Positions 1 to 6,624 of a stretch of 7,667 nt of DNA are shown here, piece after piece; positions within the stretch are counted from its first letter, which is position 1; the number at the start of each line of letters is the position of its first letter. A program made the position numbers and the translations under genes. Origin of the DNA: a bacterium. Lineage in GTDB: Bacteria > Elusimicrobiota > Elusimicrobia > Elusimicrobiales > UBA9959. The DNA is taken from the NCBI GenBank assembly GCA_021845705.1, contig JAJZVJ010000100.1, forward strand, positions 1-7,667, in the 5' to 3' direction. The notes beneath the pieces are model-generated. The model did no database searches and was not told the origin of the DNA. It saw only the letters and a list, made by a program, of their open reading frames with translations.

Positions 1-13
1 AACAGTTGTAATT

Positions 14-20
14 AAGGAGA
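14..20 (+). promoter_or_regulatory. ribosome binding site for the triple-BON gene
   Basis: AAGGAGA lies seven bases before the ATG at 28. It is a strong Shine-Dalgarno match at normal spacing and supports that start. Only 27 bases precede the gene, so its promoter cannot be judged. Confidence 0.8.
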
Positions 21-27
21 ACATAAC

Positions 28-780
28 ATGAAAGCAGCATATTCCATAACTCTGCTGGCCGCGGGCCTGCTGGCGTTCAGCGCGCCCGCGCACGCGGCTA
101 AACTCGATGTCCGCATCATAGAATCCGCCCGGCGGTCGTATGTATTCAACAATTACCTCAAGGGGGACGATGTCAGGCTTGAGTCCAAGGACGGGCACGT
201 CACCATGACGGGGCTCGTAGAAGAATACTTCCATAGATCGCTCGCCCAGGAGACCATAGCGGATATCCCCGGAGTGAAGAGCGTGGACAACAGGCTTGAG
301 GTAAAAGGGTCTTCGCCCACGGCCAACTCGGACGCTTGGCTGCACGACAAAGTGAAAGCCACGCTGCTGTTCCACCGGAGCGTAAGTGCCGATACTACCG
401 AAGTCGACGTCAAAGACGGAGTTGTCACGCTGCGGGGCAGCGCGGCGAGCCCCGCGCAGAAGGAACTTACCGAAGAATACGCGAAGGATGTCGAGGGAAT
501 AAAAGGCCTCAGGAACGAGATGACCGTGGCCGCGCCCGCCAAAGCGGCGGTCCGGACCACCGGTGAAAAGATAGACGATGTTTCCGTGGCGGCCCTTGTA
601 AGGATGGCTTTGCTGCTCCATCATTCCACCAGCGGCGTCTATACTACTATAGCGACCAGGCACGGGGTGGTTACGGTGGGCGGCCGGGCACGGACCGCGG
701 CTGAAAAAGAACTGGTTACCAGGGTGGTAAAAGACGTGAACGGGGTCAAGCGCGTAAAGAACCGGATGACCATAGACTAG
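28..780 (+). CDS. exported protein with three BON domains (OsmY-like)
   Basis: This is a 250-aa protein with a Sec signal peptide: a short n-region with Lys2, a hydrophobic core (about residues 6-18) and a likely signal peptidase I site after Ala-His-Ala near residue 23. The mature part is three consecutive BON domains at about residues 26-93, 100-168 and 180-250. Each has the family pattern of a helix, a 'V.(V/T)..G.V.L.G' strand pair (for example DGHVTMTG, DGVVTLRG, HGVVTVGG) and a closing 'D(I/V).GVK.V.N.(L/M)' segment. BON domains are known from OsmY and secretin-associated or lipoprotein proteins, and are thought to contact phospholipid or stabilise the envelope. The likely location is therefore the periplasm. 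E. coli OsmY has two BON domains, so three is one more than that reference. A good Shine-Dalgarno precedes the ATG and the gene ends in TAG. A BON lipoprotein follows 54 bases later. The family call is firm; the exact role (osmotic or envelope stress) is inferred. Confidence 0.9.
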   Translation: MKAAYSITLLAAGLLAFSAPAHAAKLDVRIIESARRSYVFNNYLKGDDVRLESKDGHVTMTGLVEEYFHRSLAQETIADIPGVKSVDNRLEVKGSSPTANSDAWLHDKVKATLLFHRSVSADTTEVDVKDGVVTLRGSAASPAQKELTEEYAKDVEGIKGLRNEMTVAAPAKAAVRTTGEKIDDVSVAALVRMALLLHHSTSGVYTTIATRHGVVTVGGRARTAAEKELVTRVVKDVNGVKRVKNRMTID

Positions 781-821
781 CACAGACCGCGGCGCGCGAA
801 AATAGTTATAAATGCGGCTGC

Positions 822-827
822 AGGAGG
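822..827 (+). promoter_or_regulatory. ribosome binding site for the BON lipoprotein
   Basis: AGGAGG lies seven bases before the ATG at 835. It is a near-perfect Shine-Dalgarno and decides this start. A TATAAA at 807-812 resembles a -10 box, but I see no matching -35 element, so a separate promoter in the 54-base gap is not supported. Confidence 0.8.
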
Positions 828-834
828 GATAGTT

Positions 835-1149
835 ATGAAAAAGATGAACATGTTGGTACGTTTGGCGATGGTCGCGGCTATGGCCGGCGCGTTCGCGGCC
901 TGCGCGACAACACAGCCGCGGGAAAGCGCGGGAGAATATATCGACGATTCGGTCATCACTGCCAGGGCCAAATCCCTGCTTGCGGCGGATGATCTTTTTA
1001 AGTCTTTCCAGATCAGCGTAGAAACCTACCAGGGCGTAGTGCAGCTTAGCGGTTTCGTGGATTCCCAGAAGACGGTGGATAAAGCGGCCGATTTCGTAAA
1101 GAGCGTTAAAGGTGTTAAAGACGTAAAGAATGACCTGATAGTGAAATAG
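835..1149 (+). CDS. small BON-domain lipoprotein
   Basis: This is a 104-aa protein. Its N-terminus is a lipoprotein signal: Lys2, Lys3 and Arg9, a hydrophobic stretch, then Phe-Ala-Ala-Cys at residues 20-23, with Cys23 the predicted lipidated residue. The lipobox has Phe where Leu is usual, so it is slightly off-consensus. The residue after Cys is Ala, not Asp, which by the proteobacterial Lol rule predicts outer-membrane sorting. A single BON domain fills about residues 34-104, with a 'YIDDSVITARAKS' helix, 'GVVQLSGFV' strands and a C-terminal 'GVKDVKNDL' segment. That closing segment closely resembles the one ending each BON domain of the gene before it. The two genes run in the same direction 54 bases apart and may be an operon, perhaps arising from domain duplication. 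Its function is otherwise unknown; a role in envelope stability is inferred from the family. Confidence 0.87.
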   Translation: MKKMNMLVRLAMVAAMAGAFAACATTQPRESAGEYIDDSVITARAKSLLAADDLFKSFQISVETYQGVVQLSGFVDSQKTVDKAADFVKSVKGVKDVKNDLIVK

Positions 1150-1158
1150 GCTCGGTCA

Positions 1159-1195
1159 TTCTTTCGGGGATGGCGGAGGATAAGCGCCGAAAGAA
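1159..1195 (+). terminator. inverted repeat after the BON lipoprotein, weak terminator candidate
   Basis: A perfect 9-base inverted repeat, TTCTTTCGG (1159-1167) with CCGAAAGAA (1187-1195), flanks a 19-base loop and begins ten bases after the TAG stop. No T-run follows and the loop is long, so it is not a standard intrinsic terminator. It could be an mRNA-stabilising stem or a Rho-related 3' end. The repeat is certain; the function is a guess. Confidence 0.3.
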
Positions 1196-1216
1196 CGGAA
1201 ATGAGCGTAATGAACC

Positions 1217-1222
1217 AGGAAG
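1217..1222 (+). promoter_or_regulatory. ribosome binding site for the full-length AI-2E gene start
   Basis: AGGAAG lies nine bases before the ATG at 1232. It matters because it marks 1232, not the GTG at 1364, as the ancestral start of the transporter gene. No Shine-Dalgarno precedes 1364 (the bases just upstream are AGTTTTCCTCGCC). Confidence 0.6.
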
Positions 1223-1231
1223 TATCTGCCC

Positions 1232-1306
1232 ATGAATGAACGGAATTATCTTCCCGGCGGTACACGCTTCCTTTTTATAGCGGCCGCGCTCGTGGTGATC
1301 ATCTAG
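1232..1306 (+). pseudogene. 5' segment of the AI-2E transporter gene, ended by an in-frame TAG
   Basis: From the ATG at 1232, 24 codons read in the same frame as the transporter at 1364-2284 and then meet TAG at 1304-1306. The peptide begins MNERNYLPGGTRFLFIAA and continues as a hydrophobic run ending Val-Val-Ile-Ile. This is what the first membrane helix of AI-2E family proteins looks like. Beyond the stop the frame continues as Gly-Ile-Asn-Gln-Ala-Gln-Ser-Ala-Leu, again family-like, up to the GTG at 1364. The coding signal is therefore continuous across the stop. This looks like a recent nonsense change, an assembly error or readthrough, not two separate genes. Confidence 0.75.
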
Positions 1307-1363
1307 GGCATCAACCAGGCGCAGTCGGCCCTGGTCTCCTCCCTTATAGCAGTTTTCCTCGCC

Positions 1364-2284
1364 GTGCTCGGTACGCCGCTGGTGCAATGGCTTGAGCGCA
1401 AACGCGTTCCGCATGTCCCCGCGGTGCTGCTCGTGCTGCTGGTCCTGATCGTTCTCCTGCTGGGCGGGACCGGGCTTGTGGCAACGTCCCTCGGCGGCTT
1501 CAGCGCCGACATGCCGGCCTATCAGGAGCGGATACAGGGACAGGTCCCGGTGCTCCGGGCGCTGCTGGCGGACCGGGGCCTGCACGTCACGGACAAGGCC
1601 CTGCTCGAGTATCTCAACCCGGCCGCGGTAATGACGCTGGCCGTCAGTCTGCTGGGCGGGCTCGGCTCGGCGCTCTCGAACATAGTCCTGATCCTGCTTA
1701 CGGTGCTGTTCATCCTGCTCGAGGCTTCCAGTTTCCCGGTCAAGCTCCGCGCCGTACTTGGCGACCCCAGGGAGAAATTCCCCGAGTTCACGAAGTTCGT
1801 GGACGATATCCAGCGCTACATGCTGGTCGCTACCGGGCTCAACCTGACCGCCGGCGTCCTGATCGGGATAATGCTGACCGTCCTCGGGGTGAACTCCCCG
1901 GTCCTCTGGGGCTTTCTTGCCTTTATGCTCCTTTATATACCGCATGTCGGCTCCATCATCGCGGCGATCCCCGCGGTCAGTCTCACCCTTGTGCTGTTCG
2001 GGCCCGGCCGCGCCGCGCTCGTGGCCGCCGGCTATGTGCTGATCCAGTTCACGATAGGCAACGTGGTCTGGCCGAAGCTCGTCGGGCGCAAGATGTCGTT
2101 GTCCACGCTGGTAGTATTTCTCTCGCTCGTCTTCTGGGGAAGAATGCTCGGCCTGATGGGCGCGGTGCTGTGCGTGCCGTTCACCATGACGCTGAAGTTC
2201 CTGTGCGAGAACCATGAGAGCACGCGGTGGATAGCCGTCCTGCTCGGGCCCGAAGCGCCGGATGGAAGCCTGCCGCCGGCTTAG
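1364..2284 (+). CDS. AI-2E (DUF20/PerM) family membrane transporter, open part
   Basis: This is a 306-aa open frame from a GTG. With the upstream in-frame segment the gene would span 1232-2284 and encode 350 residues, the usual size for the AI-2E family. These are multi-pass inner-membrane proteins; members include TqsA (reported AI-2 exporter), PerM and some Na+/H+ antiporters, so the substrate cannot be read from the family name. Visible are: the end of the second membrane helix leading to 'VQWLERKRVP'; a long hydrophobic helix; a soluble middle region (about residues 45-95); then several helices with 'PHVGSIIAAIPAV' and the family hallmark from 'GNVVWPKLVGRK' (about residue 232) into 'LVVFLSLVFWG' and 'GAVLCVPFTM'. 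The GTG at 1364 has no Shine-Dalgarno and would drop the first helix, so it is probably not a real start. As given, the gene is interrupted by TAG at 1304-1306. Its product is uncertain, although the rest of the frame shows no decay. It ends in TAG, 86 bases before the tamA-like start. Confidence 0.85.
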   Translation: MLGTPLVQWLERKRVPHVPAVLLVLLVLIVLLLGGTGLVATSLGGFSADMPAYQERIQGQVPVLRALLADRGLHVTDKALLEYLNPAAVMTLAVSLLGGLGSALSNIVLILLTVLFILLEASSFPVKLRAVLGDPREKFPEFTKFVDDIQRYMLVATGLNLTAGVLIGIMLTVLGVNSPVLWGFLAFMLLYIPHVGSIIAAIPAVSLTLVLFGPGRAALVAAGYVLIQFTIGNVVWPKLVGRKMSLSTLVVFLSLVFWGRMLGLMGAVLCVPFTMTLKFLCENHESTRWIAVLLGPEAPDGSLPPA

Positions 2285-2316
2285 GGAATATACCGGTCCC
2301 GGAACCGGGGCGGATA

Positions 2317-2350
2317 CCGGGAGTTCCGCTTACTCCCGGCCGGCGCTTTT
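2317..2350 (+). terminator. hairpin between the AI-2E gene and the tamA-like gene
   Basis: A perfect 7-base GC-rich stem, CCGGGAG (2317-2323) with CTCCCGG (2333-2339), encloses a 9-base loop. TTTT follows at 2347-2350. The T-run is short and sits seven bases past the stem, so this is at best a weak or partial terminator. A second small stem, GGCG with CGCC around CTTTT, lies directly after it. Either could instead shape the 5' leader of the next gene. Confidence 0.3.
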
Positions 2351-2370
2351 CGCCCGGGATAACGGCTTTT

Positions 2371-4119
2371 ATGCTTGATACGGACAGTTGCAATATTCAG
2401 CCGGCCCTGGTCGTTTTGGCCATTTTCTGCGCACTGGCGGCCGTTCCCGCCCGCGCCGCCGGGCCCTGTCCGCAGATACAATTCTCCGGCAAGGAGAGGA
2501 TAGACCTGAATGATATGGAGACCCGCCTGGTCTGCGGGGACCCGCATACGGAAGGCTGGGGGCAGATCCCTTTCAACCAGGCCGAGAGCTTTTTGCGGGC
2601 CTTCCTTCAGCAGCGGGGCTACCAGGAACCAAAGTTCACCCAGGGCCCGAACCTGCTTAATGTCGACGCCGGGGCTAAAACCTTTGTAAAAGCCTTCACC
2701 GCGACCGGCCTGCCCTCGGAGATAAATCCCCGCAAACTGCGCAATATCAGAGGCCAGCCGATGACGCCTAATCTGCTTGACACGGCAAAGGCCGCCCTGC
2801 TCGGCGCGCTCCAGAACCGGGGTTACGCCTGCCCTGTAATAGAAATGCGGGGCAACGGGACTACCGGAGAGGTTTCGGCCGATGTCCGGCCGGGTGAGAT
2901 CTACCAGTTCGCGCATATCCGCCCGAAAAAAACGGAGGAGTTGTACCCGCAGATCTTCAGCCGCTACGAGGCTTTTAAACGCGGCCAGCGTTTCGACTCC
3001 AGGCTTCTGGACCTGACAGCGCAGCGGACCATGGCCGATTCGCTGTTCCTGAACACCTATTTCGAAGTAAACTGTTCCACCAGCGGCATGGTCATCACCG
3101 AGCGGGTCGTCGCCGGCAAACCGCAGGTGTACAAGCTCGGAGTCGGTTTCGACACCGACGGTTACTTCATCGGCAAGGCGCAGTGGCGGAATTCCCGTCT
3201 CGGGGCGCGCAGCAACTCAATGCAAGCCTTGCTTTACGCCTCCTTTCGCGAGCAGACCGCCAGCGCGGATTTCCGCTACTTTATGGGGCGGGCCTCGCGG
3301 ATCTATATCATGCCGAAACTGACCTTCGGGCGCCAGAACGAACCGCAGTATGAGGCCATGAATGCGGAACTGGCCCTGCTTCCGGGGTTCAGCTGGGACA
3401 GCAAGAGCCTGCGCGGGGAGTTCTCCGCGGGCCCGGCGCTGGTGTATGTGCACACTATCCGGGGGCTTGGGCCCGTAACCAGCTACCCCGCCTTCGAGAC
3501 CCAGCTGGAACTGCGCGACCACCTGTTCGAATACTACGCGGGCGACCCGCAGACAGGCGGGAGGGTCGCTTTAAAGTCCAAGTCCCGGGTGGCCGGCCTG
3601 GAATCGTCGATAACGGCGCACCTGCTGAGCCTGCAGGGCGAGCATATCTGGAACCTGGGCGGCTATCATCCCCCGGCGCTGGTGCTGGCTACGCGCTATC
3701 TTGCGCAGACCACGCTGGTTAAGAACTCCTTTCTGGCCTCCGGGGAGATCCCGCTGGATATGCGCATTTTTATGGGCGGCGACGCGGACCTGCGGGGCGC
3801 GGGGCTGAACAAGATCCCCGCCGATTCCGCGGGCCTGCTGACTTCGGTCTATGACGGCGTGGAGCTGAGGCTGGGGGACGTCCTGCCGCACGGACTGCAG
3901 CCGCTTGTCTTCCTGGACGCCGCGATGGGCGGCCGGCGCTCCGCCCGCCTGGACCCGAACGTATATTTTTCCCCGGGGTTGGGCCTTCGCTGGCGTTCGC
4001 CGGTGGGTTCGATCCGGACCACGCTGGCGCGCGGCATCGTATGGCGGCGGGACCCCTCCGCCGAGGTCCTCATGCCCCGGCAGTGGCGGTTATTCCTGAG
4101 CCTGGGGACGGAGTTCTGA
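2371..4119 (+). CDS. tamA: TamA-like outer membrane protein (Omp85/BamA superfamily)
   Basis: This is a 582-aa protein, close to the 577 aa of E. coli TamA. TamA is an outer-membrane 16-strand barrel with N-terminal POTRA domains. It works with TamB in assembling some outer-membrane proteins and in moving phospholipid between membranes. An export signal is visible: a hydrophobic core LVVLAIFCALAAV, then Pro-Ala-Arg-Ala-Ala near residue 30. POTRA-like segments follow to about residue 230, including 'LRNIRGQPMTPNLLDTAKAAL' style linkers and 'RGYACPVIEM'. The barrel follows, with 'GGDADLRGAG' at about residues 469-478. Its Leu-Arg-Gly (Arg475) matches the conserved VRGF/Y loop-6 motif of Omp85 proteins. 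The C-terminus, LFLSLGTEF, ends in Phe as expected for a BAM substrate. The ATG at 2371 was chosen because upstream codons overlap the transporter and the signal core sits right after it. The start is not certain: no clear Shine-Dalgarno precedes it and the n-region is acidic. A TamB-like gene follows with overlap, which supports TamA over BamA. Confidence 0.85.
   Translation: MLDTDSCNIQPALVVLAIFCALAAVPARAAGPCPQIQFSGKERIDLNDMETRLVCGDPHTEGWGQIPFNQAESFLRAFLQQRGYQEPKFTQGPNLLNVDAGAKTFVKAFTATGLPSEINPRKLRNIRGQPMTPNLLDTAKAALLGALQNRGYACPVIEMRGNGTTGEVSADVRPGEIYQFAHIRPKKTEELYPQIFSRYEAFKRGQRFDSRLLDLTAQRTMADSLFLNTYFEVNCSTSGMVITERVVAGKPQVYKLGVGFDTDGYFIGKAQWRNSRLGARSNSMQALLYASFREQTASADFRYFMGRASRIYIMPKLTFGRQNEPQYEAMNAELALLPGFSWDSKSLRGEFSAGPALVYVHTIRGLGPVTSYPAFETQLELRDHLFEYYAGDPQTGGRVALKSKSRVAGLESSITAHLLSLQGEHIWNLGGYHPPALVLATRYLAQTTLVKNSFLASGEIPLDMRIFMGGDADLRGAGLNKIPADSAGLLTSVYDGVELRLGDVLPHGLQPLVFLDAAMGGRRSARLDPNVYFSPGLGLRWRSPVGSIRTTLARGIVWRRDPSAEVLMPRQWRLFLSLGTEF
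4110..4113 (+). promoter_or_regulatory. ribosome binding site inside the tamA-like gene for tamB
   Basis: GGAG lies five bases before the ATG at 4119, inside the last codons of the tamA-like gene. Together with the TGATG stop/start overlap it indicates translational coupling and fixes the tamB-like start at 4119, not at the earlier in-frame ATG at 4041. Confidence 0.65.
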
Positions 4120-6485
4120 TGCGCCTGCTCAAAAAACTCAGCCTCGTTCTTGCCGCTACGGTCGGCGCGCTGCTGGCCGGGCTGCTGCTGGCGGCGGTGG
4201 CGCTGGTCGCGGAGCCGCAATGGTTCCTTACGACGCGCACCATGGCCAAGGCGGCGAACGTTTTCGGTGCCGCCTGGCACCCCCGGTGGAAAACTCTGGC
4301 CTTCGGCATCCGCTCGGTCAGCTTTCCCGAGAAAGAGATCCGGCTTCAGGCCGGCGACCTCTGCTTTGAAAATACGGCCGCGGGGGCTGAGGGCTGCCTG
4401 AAGAGCCTGGACGTCAGGCTGAACGTGCGGCTCTATTTCTGGGGCGTGAAACTTACCAGGATCTCCAGGTTAATAGTCTCCGGAGACCATTTGACAGTGG
4501 ACCGGAGCGGGAGCAGGCAGGCAGCTGTCCCTAAAAAGAGCGCGGGCCTGCCCACCAGCCTGCCGAACCTGATACCGCCGGCCCTGCGCGGCCTGAAGCT
4601 TGAAGTGCTGAGGGTGGATCTGCCGGCCAATAAGATCGCGGGCGCCGGCGGTGCTCTCCGGGGGGAACTCCACCTTAACCTGGGCCTCGAGGGGGACAGG
4701 CCGCTGACGCTCAGGGTGGAAGTGGTGTCCAGCTCCGGGAGCGTTACCAGGCATTACAGCGGCGCGGCCTCCCTGGCCTCTGATCTTCTGAAAGGCGGGG
4801 AGTTCACCTACCTGGACGCGCGGGGTCAGCTTAAGGCGGAGGGGGTAAACGCCAGGTTCCGGACCAGGGTGGAGGAAAAAGGGACCTCTGCCATGGTCTT
4901 CAGGTTGAGCGCCGCCGCGCGCATGCCGGGGCGGCGGGCCGAGGCGGACATGGAGGGTTCACAGAACGGCCGGGACCTGAGCCTGAACGGTTCGGCCGGG
5001 GTTTGGGCGGCATCCGGGCCCGTTAAAAGCCTCCAGCTCAAGCATTTCACGTTCGGGGCCCGTCTCAAGAAAGATTCCACCGAATGGGAAACGCTGAAAA
5101 TAGACAGCAGTGTCGAGCTGGAACCGGAGGCTTTCGGCGTCAGGGGCGCGGGGCGCGGCCTCGCCAAAACGCTGGAGGGCAGGCTGGCGTTAAGCGCCCG
5201 CTCCACCCCGGGTATTCTGGAGAGGGATCATTTCGACGCGGATGTGGCGGTAACGGTCGAACCAGCCAAGTTCTGGTATGAGTTTTCCGGCAGTTTCGAA
5301 GGCAAGTTCTCCGGCCGCGCCAGCCGCCTGCAGAACCTGGATATCAGCCACAAGCTGGACTTGGTGCTTAGTGTGGGCAGGTTCGAGGATCTGGCCGCGT
5401 ATCTTGCGCGGACCCAGTATTCCGTGCCCGCGCCGTTCAACGTATTCCGCGGGCCGCTGACCGTCTCTCTTAAAGGGAGCGGCGACTCCCGCAAGGACCC
5501 TCAGGATTTCGAGTACGCGCTGGTAAGCGGGCTTGCCGCGGGCCGGCAGGCCCTTAAGTTTAAAGTTGACGGGAAAGTGTCCGCGTACGGGCTTTGGACC
5601 CCCGGGCGTTCCTTCAAGGATGAAGAGGACGTAGTTCTGCAGGAGATCGCGCTCCAGCTCCCGCGGATAGACATCAAAGGGATGGCCGCGTTCATGCCTG
5701 ACAGCCGCATTAAGAGCGGGCCGGAACTGGACAAAGCGGCCCTGGCCCGCGGGAGGGAGAGCGGCCAGCCTGTAAAAAGTTCCGCGTCGTTCCGGTCGGA
5801 AATACATGTCAAGACCGTTAAGCCCGCCATTCTGTACTCTAACCTGGCCAAGGACCCGATCCCCGTATCGCTGGATTTAAATATAAAAATACCGAAGGCT
5901 GGTATGGAGGGGACGGCGGAGATCAGGCCGTTCCGGGCCGAGATCTTCCGCCGTGTCGCGTCCGTAGACCATGTCAGGTTCACCGGCCGCGCCGGTTCCC
6001 CCGTAATGGACCTCGACGGACTGGTCGTTTATAAAACCGCCGAGGCGAAGATCTTCATCCGTCTCCTGGGGACCGCCCAGAAGCCTCAGGTCAGGTTCGA
6101 GAGCGACCCGCCGAGGAACCAGGCCGATATCATGGCCATGCTGCTTTTCGGCAAATCTCCCAGCGAACTTGACTCCGACCAGCAGTCTAGCGCGGCCAAC
6201 GCCCAGACGGCCGTGGCCAACAGCGCTTTCGGCCTGGCCTCGTTGTACCTGCTGGCTTCCACGCCCGTGGAATACGTCGGCTATGACCCCGTCTCCAGGG
6301 CCTACACCGTGAAATTACGCCTCCCCGGAGGAGCGACGCTCCAGGTGGGTTCCGACGGGCTAAGTACCGGGGTGCAGCTCAGGAAACGCATCGCTTCCAA
6401 CCTGGCGATACAGACCGAGCTCACCAATACGCAGACCCAGGGGAATATCGTCACGACCCTGCTTGAATGGTACGGGCGGCGCTGA
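4119..6485 (+). CDS. tamB: TamB-like translocation/assembly module protein (DUF490)
   Basis: This is a 788-aa protein anchored by one N-terminal membrane helix (about residues 8-31, after Arg2, Lys5 and Lys6). A long stretch of alternating hydrophobic and polar segments typical of the AsmA/TamB beta-rich groove follows. The C-terminal DUF490 region is clear: 'LLGTAQKPQVRFESDPP' near residue 647 runs straight into 'QADIMAMLLFGKSPSEL', the strongest family signature. TamB spans the periplasm from the inner membrane to TamA and is implicated in outer-membrane protein assembly and lipid transport. E. coli TamB is 1259 aa, so this one is shorter and would have a shorter groove. The C-terminus ends TTLLEWYGRR, basic, without the terminal aromatic residue seen in E. 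coli TamB. The ATG overlaps the tamA-like stop as TGATG and has a GGAG site. The context, directly after a TamA-like barrel, agrees with the call. An AsmA-like relative is the main alternative but would normally lack this C-terminal domain. Confidence 0.87.
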   Translation: MRLLKKLSLVLAATVGALLAGLLLAAVALVAEPQWFLTTRTMAKAANVFGAAWHPRWKTLAFGIRSVSFPEKEIRLQAGDLCFENTAAGAEGCLKSLDVRLNVRLYFWGVKLTRISRLIVSGDHLTVDRSGSRQAAVPKKSAGLPTSLPNLIPPALRGLKLEVLRVDLPANKIAGAGGALRGELHLNLGLEGDRPLTLRVEVVSSSGSVTRHYSGAASLASDLLKGGEFTYLDARGQLKAEGVNARFRTRVEEKGTSAMVFRLSAAARMPGRRAEADMEGSQNGRDLSLNGSAGVWAASGPVKSLQLKHFTFGARLKKDSTEWETLKIDSSVELEPEAFGVRGAGRGLAKTLEGRLALSARSTPGILERDHFDADVAVTVEPAKFWYEFSGSFEGKFSGRASRLQNLDISHKLDLVLSVGRFEDLAAYLARTQYSVPAPFNVFRGPLTVSLKGSGDSRKDPQDFEYALVSGLAAGRQALKFKVDGKVSAYGLWTPGRSFKDEEDVVLQEIALQLPRIDIKGMAAFMPDSRIKSGPELDKAALARGRESGQPVKSSASFRSEIHVKTVKPAILYSNLAKDPIPVSLDLNIKIPKAGMEGTAEIRPFRAEIFRRVASVDHVRFTGRAGSPVMDLDGLVVYKTAEAKIFIRLLGTAQKPQVRFESDPPRNQADIMAMLLFGKSPSELDSDQQSSAANAQTAVANSAFGLASLYLLASTPVEYVGYDPVSRAYTVKLRLPGGATLQVGSDGLSTGVQLRKRIASNLAIQTELTNTQTQGNIVTTLLEWYGRR

Positions 6486-6567
6486 CCGGGATAAGGACTA
6501 TAAAAGCCGGCCCGGGCATTATTTACGTTTTCAAGCCGGTACCTTCGCGGCTCGGGATCGGGACAAC

Positions 6568-6585
6568 CGGCCCCGCAGGGGGCCG
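6568..6585 (+). terminator. GC-rich hairpin in the gap after the tamB-like gene
   Basis: A perfect 7-base stem, CGGCCCC (6568-6574) with GGGGCCG (6579-6585), closes a 4-base GCAG loop in the 139-base gap at 6486-6624. It is very stable but has no T-run after it. It may end or pause the tamAB transcript, or shape the leader of the next gene. I see no convincing promoter in this gap: a TATAAA at 6499-6504 has no -35 partner at proper spacing. Confidence 0.35.
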
Positions 6586-6613
6586 CGCCGGCGCAGATAG
6601 AGCGCCGTTCGAC

Positions 6614-6619
6614 GGAGGG
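6614..6619 (+). promoter_or_regulatory. ribosome binding site for the receiver/kinase gene
   Basis: GGAGGG lies five bases before the ATG at 6625. It is a good Shine-Dalgarno and supports the start of a gene that runs off the window without a stop. Confidence 0.75.
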
Positions 6620-6624
6620 AGTTT

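Noticed and set aside
1201..1239. Short open frame (12 codons from ATG 1201 to TGA 1237-1239) overlapping the AI-2E start, a possible leader peptide
   Set aside because: It has no Shine-Dalgarno of its own and no sign of attenuator structure or a biased codon run. A frame this short is expected by chance.
1304..1306. Pyrrolysine or genome-wide amber recoding as the explanation for the internal TAG
   Set aside because: Three genes in this window end at TAG in the expected places, and the codon lies at the end of a hydrophobic membrane helix where a Lys-type residue is unlikely.
1115..2215. Long antisense open frame (366 codons) opposite the AI-2E gene
   Set aside because: It lies fully opposite a recognisable membrane-protein gene, and its translation is rich in Glu, Gln, His and Arg with no domain I recognise. 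It is a typical mirror of high-GC coding sequence.
2227..2370. GTG at 2227 as the tamA-like start
   Set aside because: It overlaps the end of the transporter gene by 58 bases, and the extra residues are Pro/Gly/Arg-rich and unlike a signal peptide.
4041..4118. Upstream ATG at 4041 as the tamB-like start
   Set aside because: It would add 26 residues of Pro/Gly/Arg-rich sequence read from inside the tamA-like gene and would bury the membrane anchor. The ATG at 4119 has a GGAG site and the anchor right after it.
5190..5807. Antisense open frame (205 codons) opposite the tamB-like gene
   Set aside because: The + strand frame is clearly tamB-like. The antisense product has no recognisable motif, and no start signal is evident.
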